The notes below the pieces were generated by a model. It worked only from the letters and a program-made list of their open reading frames with translations, did no database searches and was not told where the DNA came from. A stretch of DNA of 41,522 nucleotides, taken from positions 1-41,522 of IMG/VR virus record IMGVR_UViG_3300028610_000622; one strand, given 5' to 3'. Each line of letters starts with the position of its first letter. Within the stretch, counting starts at the first letter, position 1. Made by a program: the position numbers and the translations under genes. Shown one piece after another: positions 11,975-20,440 of this stretch. This DNA comes from a virus.

Positions 11975-13602
11975 GAGTGTTTATCCTAACAGTGATCGCC
12001 CTGCTGGCCATGGCGGCCGCCGTGTTCGGTGACATGTCGACCTGCGTTGACGCAACGTGCCGGGTATCCTGTCCCGGCGGACGCGGTAGCGGGGTCGTAA
12101 TCTCCGCCACCGCCGACCGCGTGCTGGTGCTGAGCAACGCCCACGTAGTCGACGCGCCGAGCCCCGAGTGTGAGTTCTGGAGTCACGGTCATCAGAGCCT
12201 ACCGGTCACGGGAAGCGTTGTGATGCGCAACCCGTCTATCGACGTCGCAGTTATCGCTATCCCGACAGCAGCCTTTGGCGGGCGAGTACCCCCGGCCATA
12301 CCGATAGCACGCGACATGCCGGCAGCCCGTGAGACGGTGACATCGATAGGATGTGCCGACGGTAATTGGGCCACGGGATGGAAGGGTCATCTGCTCGGGT
12401 ATCCCGATGCCAGCCAGATGCGCTTCCTACCCAGCCCAGCCGGCGGGCGATCGGGGTCCGCATTGTTCAACGCGGACGCTACGGAGATTGTCGGTCTGAT
12501 TCGAGCCAGAACACCAGACGACCGGGAAGGCATAGCCATCCCGGCACCACGCATCTTGGCTGCCCTCGGGCACCAGGAACCCTCGGCTCAGCGCATGGAC
12601 GCGCGGGCCGGGGCTATTGAGGTTCCCCTTCGGGGGCTTGACGCCTCAGCCAGCCTTTTGGACCAGCCCGCAACTTGTGCGGGCTGGCGCGCACAAGTTG
12701 CGCGCGGGCTGGATGGGGCGGTTTTGACTCAGGTATGCCCACCCGGAGGCTGCCCGGATGGCAACTGCCAAGGTGGCAGTATCCTGAACCCGTTCGGCTC
12801 GGGCCGCGTCTTGCCGTACCGTCAGGAGCAGGACCAATACAACGGGCTGCAGAACGGCCGGATCGGACGGCTGGAGAACATCTATCCGACCCTGCCGGTA
12901 CCCGGCCCGGCGCCCAGTGCGCGGCCGATGGTCAAGGTCGACATGCAGCCCGTGGTCGATGCCGTCAACTCGGTGGGCGACAAGCTGGATGGGTTCGGCA
13001 CCGCGTTTGAGTCGATCGACCAGAAGCTGGACGTGATAATCGACCAGACTGCCGAGCCGCTGCACGGAACCGGCTATCTCCGACCGCCCGAGCCGGACGA
13101 CGGCACGATCGATAATCCGGCCGTTCTGGACGCTATTGACGCGACCAACGATCAGGTAACCGCGCTGGCCAAGATCACGCAGGCCGCGCTCGGCGACCGT
13201 GACACGCTTATGCAGCGGATGCAAGAGCGGTTGGATAAGGTCGAGGCAGAGAACCCGGAGGCGTCGGCGTTGGAACTGGCCAAGCTGTACGCGAAAGACT
13301 ACGCCGGCGACAAGGGCGGCGAGCTAGGGTGGACCGGTGGCGAGATGTTGGCGGGTGTAGCAGGCATCGGTGGGATCGGAGCTCTGGTACTCAGTATGAT
13401 GGGCTGGCTGATCGGGCGCGACATTGGAGACAGGATTAAAACCGGTGACCCGCTGATGATCGAGAAGCTTATGTCCCGATTTGGCGGCGGAGGTCAGCAG
13501 CAGGCAGCACCGAACATCACATACGTCACACCACCCGCACAGGCGCCGCCTATACAGCAGGCACCCGCCCAAGAGCCACCCGCGGAAACCCCCACGAAGT
13601 AG
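11971..13602 (+). CDS. Secreted trypsin-like serine protease with C-terminal membrane anchor
   Basis: This 543-residue protein has a signal peptide (residues 1-20, MRVFILTVIALLAMAAAVFG). A chymotrypsin-fold domain follows, with His58 in VLSNAHVV, Asp91 in SIDVAVIAI and Ser161 in GGRSGSALF. Residues 255-320 are Pro/Gly-rich with a Cys cluster (CPPGGCPDGNC). Residues 325-440 are helical with coiled-coil tendency, 459-482 form a hydrophobic span (MLAGVAGIGGIGALVLSMMG), and the end is Pro/Gln-rich. The product should cross the cytoplasmic membrane and stay anchored. Such a protease is unusual in a phage; it could attack envelope proteins for lysis or exclusion, which is inference. Confidence 0.8.
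   Translation: MRVFILTVIALLAMAAAVFGDMSTCVDATCRVSCPGGRGSGVVISATADRVLVLSNAHVVDAPSPECEFWSHGHQSLPVTGSVVMRNPSIDVAVIAIPTAAFGGRVPPAIPIARDMPAARETVTSIGCADGNWATGWKGHLLGYPDASQMRFLPSPAGGRSGSALFNADATEIVGLIRARTPDDREGIAIPAPRILAALGHQEPSAQRMDARAGAIEVPLRGLDASASLLDQPATCAGWRAQVARGLDGAVLTQVCPPGGCPDGNCQGGSILNPFGSGRVLPYRQEQDQYNGLQNGRIGRLENIYPTLPVPGPAPSARPMVKVDMQPVVDAVNSVGDKLDGFGTAFESIDQKLDVIIDQTAEPLHGTGYLRPPEPDDGTIDNPAVLDAIDATNDQVTALAKITQAALGDRDTLMQRMQERLDKVEAENPEASALELAKLYAKDYAGDKGGELGWTGGEMLAGVAGIGGIGALVLSMMGWLIGRDIGDRIKTGDPLMIEKLMSRFGGGGQQQAAPNITYVTPPAQAPPIQQAPAQEPPAETPTK
12663..12702. repeat. Two overlapping, mutually exclusive perfect hairpins inside the protease gene
   Basis: Hairpin I is a 10-bp perfect stem, CCAGCCCGCA (12663-12672) with TGCGGGCTGG (12678-12687), loop ACTTG. 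Hairpin II is a 13-bp perfect stem, CGCAACTTGTGCG (12669-12681) with CGCACAAGTTGCG (12690-12702), loop of 8. They share bases 12669-12681 and cannot form together. TTTT follows at 12721. The segment encodes the junction after the protease domain. Confidence 0.7.
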
Positions 13603-13609
13603 GTGAGCG

Positions 13610-13813
13610 ATGACCGACGAAGATCCCACGCTCACGGCCATCAACGACTTGGCCAAGAAGCTTGACCCGAACCTGCTATTCCTCAATGGCAACGGCCGCC
13701 GGCCAGCCTCCGAGAGATTGGGGCGTGTCGAGTGTGTGACCTATGGGACGTGCGCAGTAGTTTTGGTGTGCATCGGCGCGATCGTGACGTGGGGCCTGGG
13801 GTACCTGACATGA
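13610..13813 (+). CDS. Small C-terminally anchored membrane protein (holin-like candidate)
   Basis: This 67-residue protein follows the protease after seven bases, with GTAGGTGAGCG before ATG 13610. The N-terminal 40 residues are polar, and residues 45-64 form a membrane span (YGTCAVVLVCIGAIVTWGLG). A single C-terminal span with a cytoplasmic head matches some small holin-like or spanin-like proteins, and the neighbourhood fits a lysis cluster. The identity is not proven. Its stop overlaps the next start. Confidence 0.5.
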   Translation: MTDEDPTLTAINDLAKKLDPNLLFLNGNGRRPASERLGRVECVTYGTCAVVLVCIGAIVTWGLGYLT

Positions 13814-14154
13814 CAGACGTAAGAACGCCTCCGGGTTGGCTCCTATCGTGGTCAGGGTGGCCAATGACGGTACGGAGGACTGAGCCGATGACACTATGGT
13901 TGTGCGGACAATGGCGATCGGTTACAGCAACAGGAGGCGTCGCATGGGACTTTCAGGGCATCTTTGCCACAGAGGACGAAGGCGTCGCATGGGACTTTCA
14001 GGGCATCTTTGCCACAGAGGACGAAGCCGTCGCGGCGTGCAGGAGTAAGTGGTACTTCATCACTCCGGTGGTACTTGGTCAAGAGTACCCGGACGATATG
14101 GTGGAGTTTAAGAATGTCCGGTACCCCGTAAGTACCGACGTTATCAATACTTAG
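13810..14154 (+). CDS. Hypothetical protein with a duplicated 15-residue block
   Basis: This 114-residue protein starts at ATG 13810 (ATGA overlap); ATG 13888 behind GGAGGACTGAGCCG is an alternative. The core GVAWDFQGIFATEDE is present twice in tandem and is followed by AVAACRSKWYFITPVVLGQE. Without the duplication it resembles small phage proteins with a WxFQGxFxTxxxAVxAC pattern. The duplication is in frame, so the protein may still fold with an extra strand-helix unit. Function unknown. Confidence 0.6.
   Translation: MTDVRTPPGWLLSWSGWPMTVRRTEPMTLWLCGQWRSVTATGGVAWDFQGIFATEDEGVAWDFQGIFATEDEAVAACRSKWYFITPVVLGQEYPDDMVEFKNVRYPVSTDVINT
13936..14025 (+). repeat. Perfect 45-bp tandem duplication
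   Basis: Bases 13936-13980 and 13981-14025 are identical, beginning GGCGTCGCATGGGACTTTCA and ending GAGGACGAA. Perfect identity indicates a recent slippage or unequal-exchange event. It adds exactly 15 codons. Confidence 0.95.
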
Positions 14155-14162
14155 GAGAACCC

Positions 14163-14489
14163 ATGAAGACCGACCCACTGAAAACCACGGCTGCGTTTGA
14201 CAAGGACAAGCCGACGGTTAAGGACGCCAACACCCGGATGCGGCAGGTAAAGGCAACTGCGAGCGAGCTAGCGGCCGGCGAGACGGTCTACCTGCCGTTC
14301 GTGGTCATCGATCCGAACGCAAGCAAGGCCACCATCCGCGAACACATGCTATTACATCCGGGCATCCGCGAGGTCGGCGCCGGTATCGAGCTACCGATCC
14401 CCGAGCAGGCCGAGTGGCCTGACCGCGCGGCCGATGCTAGCGTTGTCATGACCGGTAAGGTCACGTTCATCGAAGCGCCACCCGAGTGA
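14163..14489 (+). CDS. Hypothetical 108-residue protein
   Basis: ATG 14163 follows AGGAGAACCC. The N terminus is polar and Lys/Thr-rich. The remainder is beta-rich (AGETVYLPFVVIDPNASK, ASVVMTGKVTFIEAPPE), suggesting a small structural or accessory domain. No family recognised. It belongs to the block of small genes ahead of the fibre-like genes. Confidence 0.55.
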   Translation: MKTDPLKTTAAFDKDKPTVKDANTRMRQVKATASELAAGETVYLPFVVIDPNASKATIREHMLLHPGIREVGAGIELPIPEQAEWPDRAADASVVMTGKVTFIEAPPE

Positions 14490-14492
14490 ACC

Positions 14493-14819
14493 ATGGATAG
14501 CGCCACCGCGAAGAACGTGTGGACCCTACGGGGACGGTACCGGCGAGACCCGGCACGGGTCGCCTACAGCTTCGGTTTGAAGGTGCTTCGGCGACTACGA
14601 CAGACACCGCGGCTCCCGCGCCCACGTGTCCGGACGATTCCAACGGGGCTCTACATGCAGTGGGACCGCGGTGTTGTCACAGTCTATTGCGAAGCGGACG
14701 AAGACTCCGCGCTGTGGGTTGTCTCCGGGCCCGATGGGTTCGTGGATGTTGACTACGAAGACCATGATTTCGACGTAGACTATGGTGCCGGCTGTGTCGA
14801 GTCCGCATTCCGAAGGTGA
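14493..14819 (+). CDS. Hypothetical 108-residue protein
   Basis: Starts at ATG 14493, four bases after the previous stop. The N-terminal half is basic (WTLRGRYRRDPARVAYSFGL), the second half acidic and beta-rich (RGVVTVYCEADEDSALWVV, then DVDYEDHDFDVDYGAG). No recognised domain. It ends just before the pectate-lyase-fold gene and may be its partner. Confidence 0.5.
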   Translation: MDSATAKNVWTLRGRYRRDPARVAYSFGLKVLRRLRQTPRLPRPRVRTIPTGLYMQWDRGVVTVYCEADEDSALWVVSGPDGFVDVDYEDHDFDVDYGAGCVESAFRR

Positions 14820-14826
14820 GTACGAC

Positions 14827-15921
14827 ATGGAACTATACCAGCATTTCAGACAAATGGCGAAGTGTCCCGTCGACGACATCGTGCGGCTGCGGGACTATGA
14901 CGGCGGTGACGACTGGACGGTCGCCTTTGAAAACGCACTGGCGGATTGCGCGGATCGTGACGTAGCCCTGGACCTGGGCTCCGAGACGTATCCCGTTGGT
15001 AGCACCATCACCATCGGACCGGTTCATCGGGGCCGACACATCTACGGGCGTGGCGCGACGATTCAGGTTCGGCCGGACTTTGTTAGTTCCACGGTATTTG
15101 AGCTACGGGGATTCCAGCACGTCGCGGGCCAACCCGAGGGCGGACATCTGACGTTCTCCGGCTTCGAGATCGTGGGTGAGTACAAGGCCAAGACGTCCGA
15201 GCAACTGGCCGCCGGTTTTGCCTCTGTTGACGGTGTACCGAAGGGGACTGTCTGGCGCGACGTCCGCTGCGAGAATCTCCTGTTCGGTTGGGACTTGTCC
15301 GGCACGTTCAGCAACCAGATCGATCATTGTGGTGCGTACCACTGTGCCCAGGGCGTTCGGGGTGAGGGGATGATGGGCACGACGCACATCGGCGGCCAGT
15401 CGGACATCCGCCGCAACGGTTGCGGGATATACATCACCGACTGTTCCAAGGGCGTTCAGCTAGTGATCGACCAGGCGACCGTGATCGAGGGGAACGGGTG
15501 GGGCGGACTCCATGCGGCCGGCGACAACCGTGGCTACATCGCCCTGGACGCGGTACATTTCGAGCATCAGCCGGTGCACCTGGCCGTCGAGGGAAGCGGC
15601 CTTGACGTGCGGGTATCGGGTTGCGGGTTCGGCGACTGTGTCGATTGCCACATCCGGCTGGGGGAGGTGGTCGTGGACAATCCGAGCGAGTTCAGCCCGC
15701 TGCTCCGCACCCGGTTCACACTCAACAGGTACTATCAGGAGAAGCCGGCGATAACCATCGTCTCGCCGTTGCAGGGTGACGATCACGTGTTCGACGCCTG
15801 CCCTGTCGTGGCAGAGGAAGTGGAGTGTACGAAACTTTTCGCGTCACCCAACCCCCTGTATTACTGGGAGCCGGACGGCAACGGGCAGTACGCACGGGCA
15901 CCACGCACACAACCGGCGTAA
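14827..15921 (+). CDS. Right-handed beta-helix protein (pectate-lyase-3-like fold)
   Basis: This 364-residue protein opens with the standard entry of phage and bacterial beta-helices: VRLRDYDGGDDWTVAFENAL, then the strand series DVALDLGSETYPVGSTITI and HIYGRGATIQVRPDF. Repeated coils follow, with CGIYITDCSKGVQLVIDQAT typical of the middle. This fold is used in tail spikes and depolymerases that bind or cut surface polysaccharide. No catalytic residues can be assigned, so binding rather than cleavage is equally possible. ATG 14827 lies behind GGTGAGTACGAC. It sits far from the tail operon, near another solenoid gene. Confidence 0.7.
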   Translation: MELYQHFRQMAKCPVDDIVRLRDYDGGDDWTVAFENALADCADRDVALDLGSETYPVGSTITIGPVHRGRHIYGRGATIQVRPDFVSSTVFELRGFQHVAGQPEGGHLTFSGFEIVGEYKAKTSEQLAAGFASVDGVPKGTVWRDVRCENLLFGWDLSGTFSNQIDHCGAYHCAQGVRGEGMMGTTHIGGQSDIRRNGCGIYITDCSKGVQLVIDQATVIEGNGWGGLHAAGDNRGYIALDAVHFEHQPVHLAVEGSGLDVRVSGCGFGDCVDCHIRLGEVVVDNPSEFSPLLRTRFTLNRYYQEKPAITIVSPLQGDDHVFDACPVVAEEVECTKLFASPNPLYYWEPDGNGQYARAPRTQPA

Positions 15922-15930
15922 GGTGGAGTG

Positions 15931-16245
15931 ATGGCAGTTGCGGACCGTGATTACTTTCGAGGACATAAAATACACAACGAAGATGGGGAATGGTTGTTCT
16001 CGGATACAAGGGAACGTGTCTCCACCTCATGGCAACGTCGCCCTTGTGGGTACTGCGCTGCCACGAACACGCTGGAAGGGTACGACGGATGTATTGGGCG
16101 ACTAGTTGGCGTAGTGAATGCCTGCTGTGGGCACGGGCAAGTTGAATTGGCATACGTACAATTTAGCACAGGGTTACTTCTACGGGGCGTCGCAGCCGGC
16201 ATAATTGGGCCTGCAATAAAAGCATGTACACGTAAGGTAGGGTAG
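15931..16245 (+). CDS. Small Cys-rich phage protein
   Basis: This 104-residue protein has the block CGYCAATNTLEGYDGCIGRL followed by VVNACCGHG and YVQFSTG. The pattern CxxC...EGxDxC...VxNACCGHG recurs in small phage proteins and probably binds zinc. ATG 15931 follows AAGGTGGAGTG. It abuts the 976-residue solenoid gene with no gap. The molecular role is unknown. Confidence 0.65.
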   Translation: MAVADRDYFRGHKIHNEDGEWLFSDTRERVSTSWQRRPCGYCAATNTLEGYDGCIGRLVGVVNACCGHGQVELAYVQFSTGLLLRGVAAGIIGPAIKACTRKVG

Positions 16246-19176
16246 ATGGCTACAACAGCAGACTCATTTACGAATCTGGGAATCGGAGCGGAGACGCTCA
16301 CGTATACCGCTACGTTTACGGACGATAGCGCCCGGCACGAAGTCGACGAGACCAATACCGCGGACGGCTTCGACTTCTACTACACGTTCGTCGATCAGAC
16401 TTGGCTGCCCAAGGTTGTCCGATTCGTCGGGTACTACTTTGCGGCCGGGGGTTCCCACACGGTCGATGTGTACGTCTGGGATTACGTCGGCGAAGACTGG
16501 GAGTCGATCAGCCCGAGTTCTATCCAGATTGGTTCGGAAGACGAGAGCCTGCAATGGACGATAGCCAAGGAATCCAAATACTACAGCAACGGAGAGTCGG
16601 GCGGGGACATGCGCATCCGATTCTTGCACCCGGCCCCGGGCAACGTGAATCACGTCTTCTTGACGAACTTCCTGAGCCTCGAAGACACGGCGACGTACAC
16701 GTGGAACAACGCTGACGGCGACGAGACGTGGGACGAGCCCGACAACTGGGACTTGGACGCCGTGCCGGGATGCGGTGACTGTGCCCTTATCGATGGCACA
16801 ACTGACGATGACTGCACCCTGGACGTACACACGGCGACCCTAGGCGATCTGTCAGTGACCGCTGACTACGATGGGGTCGTTGACTGTGATTCGTTCAACC
16901 TAAACGTCACCGGCGACGTCACACTGGCCGGCTCGGGTGCATTCGACTTCGGTACCGGCGATCACGTCTTCACTGATTGTGTCTATACCACTACTGACCA
17001 GGTAACGTTGACGGCGACTGCTGGATCAGTGTCGTTTATTGGCACGTGTGAGATTACCACTGAAAGTGACCATGACCTATTTGACGTGACGTTTGGGCCT
17101 GGTACGACCACGATGAAGGGGACCCGGTTGGACGTGGCGGGTGTTACAACTGTCGTCGGCACATTGGAAATAGCGTCCGGACAAACCGTAAAGGCGAGTG
17201 GCGTAGTAAACATAACTGGCAACATTACTGACGAGACAAGCAACGGGACGTACGACTACATCGCAACCACTGGCGACATCCTGACTCTAAGCGACGGCGG
17301 CACGATTGATGTGTCGACCTTTACGATCAGCAATCCCCGCGACCTGAGTGATTCTCCGCTGGCACCGGGTACCTATGATTCGGCGTTAGTAAGAATTTTG
17401 GCCTCCGTTAGTGGCAGGGAATTTAACTTCGGGGCCGGTACGTACATATTTAGCGGCGACCTGACGTGTGACACGTCCGCCACTGGTGAGCTGATAGTTG
17501 ACCTCGCCACTAACAACCCCACGATTAACATTTCTAGCGATCTGACGATATCGTGCGACGGCACGACCCTTGATTTCAACGCCAGTGACAACCCACTGAC
17601 AGTTGACGGCGACCTCGCGATAACGGAGACGTCCGGTACGCTCACGTTCACCACCGGCACCGAGCCGATCGAGGTGCTAGGCAATATCACGATCGCCGAC
17701 AGCGGGAATTTGGTGTTCGATGATAATGCAATCACGCGAGCCGTGTTTCTCCTGACCGGTACGGACAACGTTACGCTCGACATGGCGGACGTCGATACCG
17801 GCAGCGTCGAAATCGACAAGGCAAGCGGCACGGTCGATTTCGACGATGTGGATGTGGACCTGTCGGACGTGGCGATGACAGGTGCTTTCGCGTTCAACAG
17901 CGGTGCGTTGCAGTACGATTCTGCGAGCGACGGCACGTTCAGCCATGGCGACGTGACGTGGGGCGCCGGCACGGTAGCGCTTAACGCTGCGACGATCACG
18001 ATTGCAGGCAGCTTCGATTACTCTGCCGCCAGCTCCGTGGCCGATGGGACCAGCACCGTCGTGATGACGGGCACGGGCAAGACGCTGACGGCTAAGGACA
18101 ACACCAACCTATACAACCTGACTATCGCGGCCGACGCGACCATCACGGCAGCGGTAACGACGAATCAGCCAATTGCCAACGCCTTGACGCTCAACGGCTC
18201 GCTGGACATGGACGGCAAGCGGCTGGACCTACTGAGCACAGCCACCGCCAGCTTAGGCGCCGCCAGTGCGTTTGCAGGAACCGGGATCCTACGGCTTGCG
18301 GAACCCGACACCGGCAAGGGTATCACCACCAACAACGGAGCGACGTTCGCAGCCGGCAGTACCCTAGAGCTGCTGGTAGGTAATGAGACCGACCCGATTG
18401 CACCGGGCAGCTACCCGATCGGCAAGATATTCACGACCGACACGGCCGGGACATGGGCCCCGGGCGCTGGAACCTACGTCTTTGCCGGCAACCTGACCTA
18501 CGAGGCAAGCGCAACCGACGCGCTAACGATCACCAATAGCGCCAACCCCAACTTCTCGCTAGCAGCGAATCTCACGATAACAGACGGCGGAGGCACGGTC
18601 ACCTACACCAAGGGCACGGGCGTCATCACGTTCACTGCCAACGCCACGTACACCGATGGTGACGGCGTAGCACCCGACTTAGAAGCGATCGTCATCGCCG
18701 GAGGGACGTTCACCCAAGCAGCGGACATCGATACTTGCGACGGCTTCGCCGTACAGAGCGGAGCCACCTGGGACCCGGGTAGCTCTGACCTAAAAACGGC
18801 CAACGGCGGCGACCTGATACTAGAGGCCGGCTCGGACGTGGCGACCGTCAACCTGGACGGCCGGACCTGGACCGTGGACGGCAACTTGCTGATTCAAGGC
18901 AAGCCGGACGCGCTGCTCGACATGGCTGCCAGTGCGGCACTAACGATCAATAACGTCAGCGGCACCAATACCGCGTTTCACTGCAAGATGCAAAACGTGG
19001 CACTTACCGGAGCACAGACCGGCATCGGTTGGAACTGCTTTCGTTCCGACGGAACCACGCCGTTGCTGGGATTTGAGGACGGCACGGGAAACACCGGCTG
19101 GACGTTCTTCGCGATCCCCAAAGGCGGGATCGGGATAGGACTATCACTCACCGGGGCAACCCCGGGCAAGCTATAA
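16246..19176 (+). CDS. Large beta-solenoid surface/fibre-like protein, 976 aa
   Basis: Residues 1-145 form a beta-rich head domain. Residues about 147-180 carry a W..NW module (YTWNNADGDETWDEPDNWDL, then AVPGCGDCALIDGT) of the kind that opens solenoids in Planctomycetes and similar bacteria. The remaining roughly 780 residues are Thr/Ser/Gly/Asp-rich short strands. One module occurs at least twice: APGTYDSAL...FGAGTYIFSGDLT and APGSYPIGK...PGAGTYVFAGNLT. There is no signal peptide, transmembrane span or C-terminal anchor, so it is more likely a virion fibre or appendage than a secreted host adhesin. Codon use looks like that of its neighbours. Its receptor is unknown. Confidence 0.65.
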   Translation: MATTADSFTNLGIGAETLTYTATFTDDSARHEVDETNTADGFDFYYTFVDQTWLPKVVRFVGYYFAAGGSHTVDVYVWDYVGEDWESISPSSIQIGSEDESLQWTIAKESKYYSNGESGGDMRIRFLHPAPGNVNHVFLTNFLSLEDTATYTWNNADGDETWDEPDNWDLDAVPGCGDCALIDGTTDDDCTLDVHTATLGDLSVTADYDGVVDCDSFNLNVTGDVTLAGSGAFDFGTGDHVFTDCVYTTTDQVTLTATAGSVSFIGTCEITTESDHDLFDVTFGPGTTTMKGTRLDVAGVTTVVGTLEIASGQTVKASGVVNITGNITDETSNGTYDYIATTGDILTLSDGGTIDVSTFTISNPRDLSDSPLAPGTYDSALVRILASVSGREFNFGAGTYIFSGDLTCDTSATGELIVDLATNNPTINISSDLTISCDGTTLDFNASDNPLTVDGDLAITETSGTLTFTTGTEPIEVLGNITIADSGNLVFDDNAITRAVFLLTGTDNVTLDMADVDTGSVEIDKASGTVDFDDVDVDLSDVAMTGAFAFNSGALQYDSASDGTFSHGDVTWGAGTVALNAATITIAGSFDYSAASSVADGTSTVVMTGTGKTLTAKDNTNLYNLTIAADATITAAVTTNQPIANALTLNGSLDMDGKRLDLLSTATASLGAASAFAGTGILRLAEPDTGKGITTNNGATFAAGSTLELLVGNETDPIAPGSYPIGKIFTTDTAGTWAPGAGTYVFAGNLTYEASATDALTITNSANPNFSLAANLTITDGGGTVTYTKGTGVITFTANATYTDGDGVAPDLEAIVIAGGTFTQAADIDTCDGFAVQSGATWDPGSSDLKTANGGDLILEAGSDVATVNLDGRTWTVDGNLLIQGKPDALLDMAASAALTINNVSGTNTAFHCKMQNVALTGAQTGIGWNCFRSDGTTPLLGFEDGTGNTGWTFFAIPKGGIGIGLSLTGATPGKL

Positions 19177-19188
19177 AGGATCATACCC

Positions 19189-19521
19189 ATGACTATTAGA
19201 GGTTGGACAGTCCACGCACCCGCCGTCGATACCGCGGCTATAGCCACCACGACTGCCCAGGGGAATGGCAAGCACCGGCTCGCGGACGTGCTCTTCAGCT
19301 ATGACGCCGCGCCTACCGCCGGTTCGCTTCTCATCAGTGACGGCACGACTGACATATTGGTCGCAATCACCGACGCAGGACCCGGGCGGATACCATCGCA
19401 CTTTCTCCCGATCGAGTCAACGGACCAAATCACGGTGACACTGGCAGCCGCGGGCGGGGCAGTAACCGGCACACTGAACATCCGCAACGCCGAGCAGTCC
19501 CCTAATCTGCTCGGTGGCTAG
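19189..19521 (+). CDS. Small beta-rich structural-like protein
   Basis: This 110-residue protein lies 12 bases after the solenoid gene. It is mostly strands (HRLADVLFSYDAAPTAGSLL, then DQITVTLAAAGGAVTGTLNI) and looks like a beta-sandwich of the kind found in phage decoration or fibre-associated proteins. ATG 19189 has only a weak AAAGGATC site. The function is inferred from fold type and position. Confidence 0.5.
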   Translation: MTIRGWTVHAPAVDTAAIATTTAQGNGKHRLADVLFSYDAAPTAGSLLISDGTTDILVAITDAGPGRIPSHFLPIESTDQITVTLAAAGGAVTGTLNIRNAEQSPNLLGG

Positions 19522-19562
19522 GTAACCAACGCGGGGCAATACTCCAATGGGAGGGCGAGGCC

Positions 19563-20198
19563 ATGAAGGTGCAAATGGAATTCGAGGAGTGGGATCAGCA
19601 CTTACTGGAGAAGGAAAGGCTGCGGAAAAAAGCAGAGGGGCTACAAGATCGGGTGGGACAATTGGAGGCCGCAAACAGACACCTCCAACGGGAGCAAGAG
19701 GCCGACGAATTTCAGACCGAGGCCCCGCCGGACGATGGCGACTTAATCATGGTGACCGGTTGGTTCTGGCATAGGGCGAAGGCGTATCGGGTCGAAGCGG
19801 GGGAACTGAAGGCACGGAATAAACGGCTCGTAAGCCGCAATAAACAGCTAGTCGCGGAAAGCAAGGGCGAGAGCGTTGCATCGACATCTACGTCAGGCAA
19901 CCGGAAGTGCCGCGTTACCGTGAACCCCATATTCGCATTGTCTTACCGTCAAGGAACTTTGGGGCTGCCCGATAGGGTGTACGTGAAGCGTATGGTCGGC
20001 ACCCTGGAAAGCGGAGAATATGATATACTGTTCCAGGGCCCTGGTTTGCCGGAGTGGTGCGAGACTCAGGAGGGCGCGGCCGTGCCCAAGGGACAGCTCA
20101 GGGTTACCGAGCGGCGAATCAGCGGACTGGGTATCGATAGTTTCCTAGGAGCCACGGCTATTTCCCTAGGGTTCACGATCGAGGTTGTGAAGCCATGA
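19563..20198 (+). CDS. Coiled-coil protein of unknown function, 211 aa
   Basis: ATG 19563 follows GGGAGGGCGAGGCC. Residues 15-45 (EKERLRKKAEGLQDRVGQLE) and 75-100 (ELKARNKRLVSRNKQLVAES) are coiled-coil segments. The last 100 residues are beta-rich (CRVTVNPIFALSYRQGTLGL). It overlaps the next gene by ATGA. No domain recognised; possibly an oligomeric accessory or structural protein. Confidence 0.5.
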   Translation: MKVQMEFEEWDQHLLEKERLRKKAEGLQDRVGQLEAANRHLQREQEADEFQTEAPPDDGDLIMVTGWFWHRAKAYRVEAGELKARNKRLVSRNKQLVAESKGESVASTSTSGNRKCRVTVNPIFALSYRQGTLGLPDRVYVKRMVGTLESGEYDILFQGPGLPEWCETQEGAAVPKGQLRVTERRISGLGIDSFLGATAISLGFTIEVVKP

Positions 20199-20440
20199 CG
20201 ATCCGGGACCGAATCAAGGAACTCTCGCCGAGCGGAGGCGTCAACGTATTGGCGCTGGTAAAGGGTTCGGAACGTTACGTGTTCCTCTACGACGAAGCCA
20301 GCCGTGCCGATACACTTAGGACGCTGGGACGCTACGCATCGAACGAGGACCTGAGCTTCACGTGGTCCGATGCCGCCGTACTCAGCCAGCGGATACGTCA
20401 GGCACCAGATATAGGGCTGGAACCGGAGGTGAGGAGATGA
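20195..20440 (+). CDS. Hypothetical 81-residue protein
   Basis: It starts within the upstream stop (ATGA). The sequence LVKGSERYVFLYDEASRADT followed by LRTLGRYASNEDLSFTWSDA is highly structured and compact, a pattern seen in small phage proteins of no known role. Its last codons contain the GGAGGTGAGGAG site of the next gene. Confidence 0.6.
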   Translation: MTIRDRIKELSPSGGVNVLALVKGSERYVFLYDEASRADTLRTLGRYASNEDLSFTWSDAAVLSQRIRQAPDIGLEPEVRR

